Assembly (NCBI GenBank): GCA_031259795.1
Contig: JAIRLA010000293.1
Span: forward strand, 1 to 7,385
DNA length: 7,385 nt
Direction: 5' to 3'
From: Azoarcus sp.
Lineage (GTDB): Bacteria > Pseudomonadota > Gammaproteobacteria > Burkholderiales > Rhodocyclaceae
In this document: positions 1-5,086 of the stretch, piece by piece
How the letters are laid out: every line of letters begins with the position of its first letter
How positions within the stretch are numbered: position 1 is the first letter of the stretch
Position numbers and translations under genes: made by a program
Notes under the pieces: model-generated
The model's database searches: none
Told to the model about the DNA's origin: nothing
Seen by the model: the letters and a program-made list of their open reading frames with translations, nothing else

Positions 1-64
1 GAGAAAACCCGGGCATTGTAACGGCGGCATCAGAAGTCAGGGATCGGGGATCGGATTTAATCAG

Positions 65-82
65 GCTCCTCGCAATGACGAG
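65..82 (-). repeat. Partial dispersed palindromic repeat (family 1), inverted copy
   Basis: Eighteen bases, read on the minus strand as CTCGTCATTGCGAGGAGC, are identical to the head of the elements at 1070-1087 and 7080-7097. The copy is truncated: the tail palindrome of the full element is absent. Together with the copy at 1070-1087 it forms a perfect 18-base inverted repeat around the FitAB locus. Confidence 0.8.
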
Positions 83-95
83 TTCTGCCGATGGA

Positions 96-122
96 TTCCT
101 CTCTCCCGTAAGTGAGGGAGGG
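96..122 (-). repeat. Degraded copy of the second palindromic repeat family
   Basis: Read on the minus strand, 18 of 27 positions match the CCCTCCCCCGC-AA-GCGGGGGAGGG palindrome and its flank at 7261-7287. It lies inside the truncated StbD-like ORF, exactly where that protein stops resembling its family. The weak match makes common origin likely but not certain. Confidence 0.4.
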
Positions 123-193
123 GTCGTCAATGGCGGCCTGAATTTCATCGGCCAGCCAGCGCGAATAGGCGTCGTGGCGCTCCTGGCGTTGCG

Positions 194-619
194 TCATGGC
201 GTTGCCTCCCACGGGTTGATGGTGTTCAGCTCTGCGGCCTCGAAAGGGCTGGTGTCGCGCGTTGCGACCATCAGGCCGTGAGCGGCGGCCGTGGCGGCGA
301 TGTAGCCGTCTGCCTTGCCGATGGCCTTGCCTCCTGCCCTCGCCCGCGCCATCAGGTCGGCATAGGCTTGGGAAGCGTCCAGGTCGAATGGCAGCACGCG
401 GCCAGCGAAGGCCGGCAAAACTTCATTCGCTAACCGCTCTTGGTAGATCGTGCGGCGCTTGCCCTCTGGCATCGTCGCAAGGCCATGGCACAGCTCGGCC
501 ACGGTGATGGCGGACAGGTAGAGCGTTTCAATGGTCTGCGCGTCTATCCACGCCAGCACGTTGGGGTTCGGCTCGATCTTCCACAGCTCTGAAATGACGT
601 TAGTATCGATGATGATCAT
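194..619 (-). CDS. fitB: PIN-domain ribonuclease toxin, FitB/VapC family
   Basis: This 141-residue protein is the usual length for a single PIN domain. PIN toxins are metal-dependent RNases that block growth when their antitoxin is degraded. The four acidic active-site positions are visible: D5 in the opening IIIDTNVISEL strand, E42 in TVAEL, D104 in GKADGYIAA, and D122 in ATRDTSPF. The toxin is therefore probably catalytically competent. The start ATG overlaps the antitoxin stop (ATGA), with GAGG 5 bases upstream, which is typical of co-translated TA pairs. The partner is clearly FitA-like, which favours FitB over generic VapC. In Neisseria gonorrhoeae FitAB affects intracellular growth; the role here is unknown and may simply be locus maintenance or stress response. 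Confidence 0.93.
   Translation of the reverse strand: MIIIDTNVISELWKIEPNPNVLAWIDAQTIETLYLSAITVAELCHGLATMPEGKRRTIYQERLANEVLPAFAGRVLPFDLDASQAYADLMARARAGGKAIGKADGYIAATAAAHGLMVATRDTSPFEAAELNTINPWEATP
205..210 (-). promoter_or_regulatory. Strong Shine-Dalgarno for the short third ORF
   Basis: Reading leftward, GGGAGG lies 7 bases before the ATG at 197, inside the 3' end of the toxin gene. It supports the 46-codon ORF having once been, or still being, a translated member of the operon. Confidence 0.5.
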
Positions 620-873
620 TCAAACCTCATCGGCTCGGCCGGCGTCTTGTCGCGGAGCTGGTTGAAGCCCTCGGCTTCGGCGTCGGTCAGTCTGCCCGCC
701 TCGCGGGCGATGGAAGCCAGCAGGGAACCGAGCTTGACGCGCTTGGGCGGACGCGCGGCGGCCTCCAAGATTTCGCGGATTTCGGCCTCGGTACTGCGGC
801 CATGATGGGCGGCACGCACGCGGAGCGCGCGATGCACGGCATCAGGTAGGTTTCTTACATGCACGTTTGCCAT
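616..873 (-). CDS. fitA: FitA-like ribbon-helix-helix antitoxin
   Basis: This is an 85-residue antitoxin. Residues 1-40 form an Arc/MetJ-type ribbon-helix-helix DNA-binding domain: the strand ANVHVRNLP, then helices containing the hallmark GRSTEAEIREIL. Residues 45-85, with KLGSLLASIAREAG, match the FitA segment that wraps the PIN toxin. The frame is open further upstream to 990, but the ATG at 873 is preferred. GGAGA lies at 883-887 (9 bases before the ATG), and MANVHVRNLP aligns with the known FitA N-terminus. The gene lies first in the operon, as usual for antitoxins that repress their own promoter, and overlaps fitB by 4 bases. The extended start would add 39 residues unlike the family and would overlap the promoter. 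Confidence 0.93.
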   Translation of the reverse strand: MANVHVRNLPDAVHRALRVRAAHHGRSTEAEIREILEAAARPPKRVKLGSLLASIAREAGRLTDAEAEGFNQLRDKTPAEPMRFE

Positions 874-910
874 GGCGGTAGCTCTCCAGCGTGACGCTAT
901 CAATGGCCCC

Positions 911-939
911 ATTCTAATGGTTATGGTATCGATGCGCAA
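911..939 (-). promoter_or_regulatory. Candidate promoter and operator of the fitAB operon
   Basis: On the minus strand, TTGCGC (934-939) and TAGAAT (911-916) are separated by exactly 17 bases. The -10 matches consensus at 5 of 6 positions and the -35 only at 3 of 6. The -10 overlaps a perfect small palindrome, CCATT-ct-AATGG (909-920), the kind of site an RHH antitoxin could bind for autorepression. The -10 lies about 38 bases before the fitA ATG. It was found by inspection only; operator function is inferred. Confidence 0.45.
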
Positions 940-1018
940 GTTGTTTGGTCTAAGAATCCATTCCGATAGGCCCGCCTTGAGCCGCCGCATGGATTGCCGC
1001 GTCGCTGCACTCCTCCTG

Positions 1019-1138
1019 CCTCGTCATTGCGAAAGCCCCCCACCTCGTCATTGTGAGAGTCTCCCCCACCTCGTCATTGCGAGGAGCGAATCGACGCGGC
1101 AATCCAGTTCGTTCCATCCGGCGCGCAGCGCCGCTGGA
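1019..1138 (+). repeat. Dispersed palindromic repeat array, left copy (family 1)
   Basis: Three units begin with CCTCGTCATTG at 1019, 1043 and 1069. The first two are short (24 and 26 bases, ending in a C-rich spacer). The third is a full element of about 70 bases. Within it, ATTGC...GCAAT forms one inverted pair. The tail TCCAG...GGCGC-gca-GCGCC...CTGGA forms a nested hairpin. The full element matches 7079-7148 at 65 of 70 positions. Such elements are common in many proteobacterial genomes, and their translation gives the familiar 'RHCEE' junk peptide. It separates the TA module from the c-di-GMP cassette. Confidence 0.85.
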
Positions 1139-1207
1139 CCGGGACACAGGAGAGCCGCCGCGCCCCCATGACGCGGGGACGGTAAAAAACAACGCTCGAT
1201 TCCAATA

Positions 1208-1227
1208 ATGACCGCGTCCACGGTCAT
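1208..1227. promoter_or_regulatory. Perfect 7-base inverted repeat upstream of the EIIC-EAL gene
   Basis: ATGACCG-cgtcca-CGGTCAT is a 20-base dyad between the repeat array and the cassette. Its two half-sites and 6-base spacer fit a dimeric regulator's operator, and it could also form a short hairpin. I cannot place convincing -35/-10 boxes beside it. Function is inferred from position and symmetry only. Confidence 0.35.
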
Positions 1228-1313
1228 ATTTCCTCCCGCCCCGCAATAACACGAATGAGGCCAAAAGAATACTGGTAGCATGGCCCGTGCAACGCTTCCC
1301 GGACGGTATCGCC

Positions 1314-1330
1314 GCCGGACAGTCTCCGGC
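1314..1330 (+). other. Small inverted repeat in the probable leader of the EIIC-EAL gene
   Basis: GCCGGA-cagtc-TCCGGC has perfect 6-base arms and a 5-base loop, ending 36 bases before the preferred start at 1367. In mRNA it could form a leader hairpin. If translation instead begins at 1280 it would be coding. No U-tract follows, so it is not a terminator. Confidence 0.3.
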
Positions 1331-1366
1331 ATTGGCCGATCCCCGGCAACCCAACCGACCGTCAGC

Positions 1367-3571
1367 ATGAGCGCCACCAGTCTCATCGACCGCCTTCAAC
1401 GCTTTACCACGCCAAGATGGGCCTTCTGCCCGGCGATGATGTCCATCCGCAATGGCTTCCTGCTCTGCCTGCCGCTCGTGGTCGCCGGCGCGCTGGCGAT
1501 CGTCCTGAACAATCTGCCCATCCAGGCGTACCAGGACGCCATGAGCCGCCTGTTCGGCGACGGCTGGACGCGACTGGGCGCGGCGATATGGCAAGGGACT
1601 TTCGGCATCCTCTCCCTGCCGGCGCTGCTCGGGACCAGCTATCACTTGACGCAAAGCTACAACCAGCGCCACCCCACCCGTCCCGTCAGCTCCCCCATCG
1701 CGGCGATGGTCGCCCTGGCTTCTTTCCTGGCCGTGACGCCGCTCACCGGACAATCCGGAGACCTGTCGATCTGGCTCGGCGTGCAAGGGCTTTTCATCAG
1801 CGTCGTGATCGCGCTGACCGCCTCGCGCCTGCTCATCTTCTTGTGCGGCATCGAGCGCCTGCGCATGACCATATATTCGGAGGGCCTGGACATCTCCATC
1901 CCGTCCGCGTTCATCTGCCTGATCCCGGGCGTACTGACCATCACCTGTTTCGCGGGCGTCCACCTCGTTTTCCTGTCCGTCACCGGCATGACGGTGCATG
2001 AATGCGTCTATGCGGCCATGCTCTACCCGATCACCTTTTTCACGGACATCCTGAATACCAGCATCGCCTATGTGCTGCTCATCCATGTGAACTGGTTCTT
2101 CGGCATCCACGGCAGCAATGTGTTCGCGCCGCTGTCGCAGGAGATCCTCGAACAGACCAACACGCTCAACGCCGCCGCGCTCGCGGCGGGCCTGTCGCCG
2201 CCCTACCCGATCAACAAACATACCCTGGACATCTTCGTATTCATGGGCGGCGCCGGCTCCTCGCTGTGCCTGATCGCGGCCCTCCTCATGGCCAGCAGGA
2301 ATCGCAACAGCCGGCGGCTGGCCAAGATCTCACTCGCGCCGGGCCTGCTCAACATCAATGAAGTACTGCTCTACGGCCTGCCCCTCGTCCTCAACCCCGT
2401 TTTCCTCCTGCCGTTCCTGCTCGTTCCGCTGGCGCTGATGCTTATCACCTATCTGGCGCTGGGCCACGGCCTCGTTCCCTGGCCGAGCGTCGTGCTGGAC
2501 TGGACAACGCCGCCGCTGTTGAGCGGCTACCTCGCCACCGGCGGCTCCTGGCGCGGCCCGATCCTGCAAGCGATCAACCTGCTCGCGGGTTTCCTCATCT
2601 ACCTGCCCTTCGTCAAGATTTCCGACCGCATCAAGGACGAACGCCAGAAGAACACCCTGGGCCGCCTGATGGAAGTCGCATGCAGCAACCTGGTCGGCCC
2701 CTCCGGCAAGAAATGCATCGACCGCAGCGACGACATCGGCGTGCTCGCCCGCGTGCTGGCCAGCGACCTCGACGAAGCCATCAGGCGCGGCGCCGATTTG
2801 TATCTCGAATACCAGCCCCTGGTCGACTACCGCACCAACCGCGTCACCGGCGCGGAGGCCCTGCTGCGCTGGCGCCATCCCATCTACGGCCTCATTCCCG
2901 CCCCCATCACCGTCGCCATCAGCGAAGACGCGGGATTCATGCAACGGATCGGCATGTGGGTGCTCGACCAGGCCTGTATCGAGCGCGAGCGCTGGCATCA
3001 GGCCGGGCTGGAGCCGCATTTCAAGATCTCGGTCAACGTTTCCATCCAGCAACTCTCCGACCCCCTGCTCCCCGAGAAAATCGTCCAGTGCGTGGAGCGC
3101 CGCCACCTTCGACGCGAAATGATCGGCATCGAAGTCACCGAATCCATCGCCCTCGACCCCGAATCTCCGCACAATTTCATCCTGAAACGCATCAACGATC
3201 TGGGCTTCATCATTTCCATGGACGATTTCGGCATGGGCCACAGTTCACTGAGCTATCTGAAATATTTCCCGGTCAATATCCTGAAAATCGACAAGGCGCT
3301 CTCCAAGGACGTGGCCAGCAGCAGAGTATGCGCGGAAATCATTGCCACCATCGTCGAATTGTGCCAAGCGCTCAATATCAGGATCGTCGTCGAATTCGTG
3401 GAAAACCCCGAGCAAATAGAAGTATTGCTGAAACTCGGCTGCCATGTCTTCCAAGGCTATTTCTTCAGCCCGCCCCTTTCTCCCGCCAAAACGCTCGCCT
3501 ATACGCTGGACAAGAACGGCGTGCTGGAATCGCCCCCCACGCCCCCCATCCAGGACAGTGTTCATTCCTGA
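1367..3571 (+). CDS. PTS EIIC (chitobiose/cellobiose-type)-EAL fusion, putative sugar-responsive c-di-GMP phosphodiesterase
   Basis: This 734-residue inner-membrane protein has two parts. Residues about 5-425 are a full EIIC permease domain of the ChbC/CelB type: SIRNGFLLCLPLVVAG near residue 25, many hydrophobic segments, WFFGIHGSNVFAPL (H248), and NINEVLLYGLPLVLNP (E332). H248 and E332 correspond to the sugar-binding His and Glu of ChbC, as I recall that structure, with identical spacing. Residues about 465-715 form an EAL domain: EYQPL, EALLRW (E497), SVNVS (N557), EVTES (E589, E592), DDFG (D619, D620), LKID (K640), VVEFVE (E676) and QGY (Q696). All catalytic positions are present, so c-di-GMP hydrolysis to pGpG is expected. 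A linker of about 40 residues joins the two parts, without HAMP or GGDEF. With no EIIA or EIIB nearby, a receptor role is more likely than phosphotransfer. ATG 1367 is chosen because family members start there; ATG 1280 would add 29 Arg-rich residues. Neither has a clear Shine-Dalgarno. Confidence 0.88.
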   Translation: MSATSLIDRLQRFTTPRWAFCPAMMSIRNGFLLCLPLVVAGALAIVLNNLPIQAYQDAMSRLFGDGWTRLGAAIWQGTFGILSLPALLGTSYHLTQSYNQRHPTRPVSSPIAAMVALASFLAVTPLTGQSGDLSIWLGVQGLFISVVIALTASRLLIFLCGIERLRMTIYSEGLDISIPSAFICLIPGVLTITCFAGVHLVFLSVTGMTVHECVYAAMLYPITFFTDILNTSIAYVLLIHVNWFFGIHGSNVFAPLSQEILEQTNTLNAAALAAGLSPPYPINKHTLDIFVFMGGAGSSLCLIAALLMASRNRNSRRLAKISLAPGLLNINEVLLYGLPLVLNPVFLLPFLLVPLALMLITYLALGHGLVPWPSVVLDWTTPPLLSGYLATGGSWRGPILQAINLLAGFLIYLPFVKISDRIKDERQKNTLGRLMEVACSNLVGPSGKKCIDRSDDIGVLARVLASDLDEAIRRGADLYLEYQPLVDYRTNRVTGAEALLRWRHPIYGLIPAPITVAISEDAGFMQRIGMWVLDQACIERERWHQAGLEPHFKISVNVSIQQLSDPLLPEKIVQCVERRHLRREMIGIEVTESIALDPESPHNFILKRINDLGFIISMDDFGMGHSSLSYLKYFPVNILKIDKALSKDVASSRVCAEIIATIVELCQALNIRIVVEFVENPEQIEVLLKLGCHVFQGYFFSPPLSPAKTLAYTLDKNGVLESPPTPPIQDSVHS

Positions 3572-3577
3572 AACGAC

Positions 3578-4948
3578 ATGCGCGCTCCGGGCATTCTTTT
3601 CGCTATCGCCATCGCCCTCGTCCTTCCGGCATCGCGCGCGGCGGCGGACGATGCCCCGAATGGCTGGCTCGCATCCGCGTTTTCCGGAGACCTGATGTAT
3701 TTCCAGCGCCACCGCGAGCGCTACCGGATCGACGAAGATCGTTACGCCGTCAATCTGCACCACCGTTCCGTACAGGCCAAAGTCGACTTCAATTCGCCCT
3801 TCGCCGCCGGCGCGCTTGGCGTCGACCTCGGCGTCTTCGCCGCCGCCGACCTGGAAAACACGGGCGCCCCGGATCACGAAATCAATTTCTTCCCCTGGCG
3901 CGACCCATGGTCGGCGGACTGGAGCCGCCGCCACGCGAGAAACGGCGTCTCGCTCTATCGCGCCCACCTCAAACTGCGCCACGACGGCGGCCACGGCGCA
4001 TGGTGGGGCAAATTCGGCTATTTCCAGCCGAGCGGCCCCGGCGTACTCGGCGTCAACTGGTCGCTCATGCCCGGCACCTGGCGCGGCGCGGAAGGCGGCG
4101 GCGAAATCCGCCGCGGTCAGGACAAACTCGTCTTCGCCGCCGCCTGGGCCAACGCCTACAAGGCCCCCTGGTACCGCGACATCTACCATTTCCGCGCCGC
4201 CAACGGCGAGGATCGCGTCGACGGCGTCCTCTCACTGGGACTGCGCTACGAAACAGGCGCGGCCTCGGTGGAAATCGCCGTGGGCGAAGCGCGCGACTAC
4301 CTGCGCAACGCCCACCTCAAGCTCAAATGGCGGCGGCAACACAGCCCGTCCGCCTCGACCAGCCTGAGCTACCAGCTCTACGCCGCCAGCGACCGCGTGC
4401 GCGGCCACGATGCCGGCTATTACGCGGGAGGGCGCGCCTGGCAACATTATTTCGCCTGGAGCGCCGGCCTGGCGTCCTGGACGGTCAAGGCGGAATTCCT
4501 CCATACCCGCGCCCCGAACCGCGCCTCTGGCCACCTGGGATACTTTGTTTACCGCCTCTCCGGCGCTTACGGCGGCGCCAACGGCGCTTACGACCCTTGG
4601 TGGGACAACCGCTCCGACTGGAACCACCACCGCGAAAGCGCGCTTTTCCTCAGCCTCGGGCGCGGTCTCGACGACCTCCTGCCCATCCCCGGCTTCACCG
4701 CCACTCTTTCCGCAGTACAGGCGCGCGGCGGCGAGGCATACGGCGTGCGGCAAACCCTGCGCGAATCCGCCTGGTCATTCGACCTCGCCTACCTCGCGCC
4801 TTCCGGCGCGCTCAAGGGCGCCCGGATCAGCCTCCACTACACCCATTACGACAACCACACCCGCCAACCCAGTTGGGAAGGATTCAAGAACCTGTTCCAG
4901 GACGAGCACGACTTCAAATTCCTGATCGTCCTGCCTTTGCGGCTTTAG
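3578..4948 (+). CDS. chiP: Chitoporin-like outer-membrane porin (ChiP, OprD-like family)
   Basis: This 456-residue outer-membrane beta-barrel has a Sec signal peptide: hydrophobic residues 5-18 and probable cleavage after AAA at 23. Blocks match E. coli ChiP (YbfM) as I remember it: WSLMPGTWRGAE (161-172), WANAYKAPW (190-198), WWDNRSDWN (341-349), LRESAWSFDLAY (394-405), then YTHYDNHTRQPSW and NLFQDEHDFKF to the end. The length is close to ChiP's roughly 468. ChiP admits chito-oligosaccharides into the periplasm, so ligand passage is the likely role here; exact substrate is inferred. The ATG follows the EIIC-EAL stop by 6 bases with no good Shine-Dalgarno, suggesting one transcript and translational coupling. 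The last residue is Leu rather than the usual aromatic of the BAM recognition signal. Confidence 0.9.
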   Translation: MRAPGILFAIAIALVLPASRAAADDAPNGWLASAFSGDLMYFQRHRERYRIDEDRYAVNLHHRSVQAKVDFNSPFAAGALGVDLGVFAAADLENTGAPDHEINFFPWRDPWSADWSRRHARNGVSLYRAHLKLRHDGGHGAWWGKFGYFQPSGPGVLGVNWSLMPGTWRGAEGGGEIRRGQDKLVFAAAWANAYKAPWYRDIYHFRAANGEDRVDGVLSLGLRYETGAASVEIAVGEARDYLRNAHLKLKWRRQHSPSASTSLSYQLYAASDRVRGHDAGYYAGGRAWQHYFAWSAGLASWTVKAEFLHTRAPNRASGHLGYFVYRLSGAYGGANGAYDPWWDNRSDWNHHRESALFLSLGRGLDDLLPIPGFTATLSAVQARGGEAYGVRQTLRESAWSFDLAYLAPSGALKGARISLHYTHYDNHTRQPSWEGFKNLFQDEHDFKFLIVLPLRL

Positions 4949-5076
4949 CCCTTCCCTTTCTCCCGCGAATGTGCAAAATCCGGCTCAAACCGACCGAAAC
5001 GCCATTCGAGTCTTCCTCCCCCAGAGACTTTTCATTCATAATAACGGCATACATACCATGGCGTCACCGGAAATAT

Positions 5077-5080
5077 GGAG
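5077..5080 (+). promoter_or_regulatory. Shine-Dalgarno that fixes the diguanylate cyclase start
   Basis: GGAG lies 6 bases before the ATG at 5087. The upstream in-frame ATG at 5075 overlaps this motif and has only weak purine sequence before it, so 5087 is the better start. Confidence 0.6.
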
Positions 5081-5086
5081 CAAGAC

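Larger units (their letters stand above)
57..197 (-). pseudogene. Truncated StbD-like 'stability determinant' antitoxin, third ORF of the TA operon
   Basis: A 46-residue ORF starts with an ATG that overlaps the toxin stop codon (ATGA) and is preceded by a strong Shine-Dalgarno, GGGAGG, 7 bases upstream. Its N-terminal 27 or so residues (MTQRQERHDAYSRWLADEIQ, then AAIDDPS) resemble the 'stability determinant' antitoxin family, as I recall it: a Y/F-x-x-W-hydrophobic stretch, then a Q-A-A-x-D-D-P block. Relatives continue for another 25-40 residues after DDP. Here the sequence runs instead into two palindromic repeats, so the tail (through RHCEEPD) is repeat-encoded. I infer an antitoxin whose C-terminal, partner-binding half was lost when repeat DNA entered. 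A RelE/ParE-type toxin partner is not present. It could still make a short peptide. The reading frame and RBS are certain; the family call is moderate. Confidence 0.5.

Noticed and set aside
1019..1090. CRISPR-like array of 24-26-base units
   Set aside because: Units are nearly contiguous, spacers are only C-rich linkers of similar sequence, and no cas genes are present.
872..1171. Plus-strand ORF containing the RHCESPPP / VIARSE peptides
   Set aside because: This is the translation of dispersed palindromic repeats, a well-known false gene.
1280..1366. 29-residue N-terminal extension of the EIIC-EAL protein
   Set aside because: It is Arg-rich, unlike EIIC N-termini, and has no Shine-Dalgarno. 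Starting at 1367 places the His and Glu of the pocket at positions nearly identical to ChbC. It cannot be fully excluded.
950..2221. Minus-strand ORF of 423 codons opposite the EIIC domain
   Set aside because: It crosses the repeat array, is Arg/Gly/Asp-rich without motifs, and lies opposite conserved EIIC blocks.
2330..4189. Two consecutive antisense ORFs opposite the EAL and porin genes
   Set aside because: Composition is that of complementary-frame shadows, with no domain signature.
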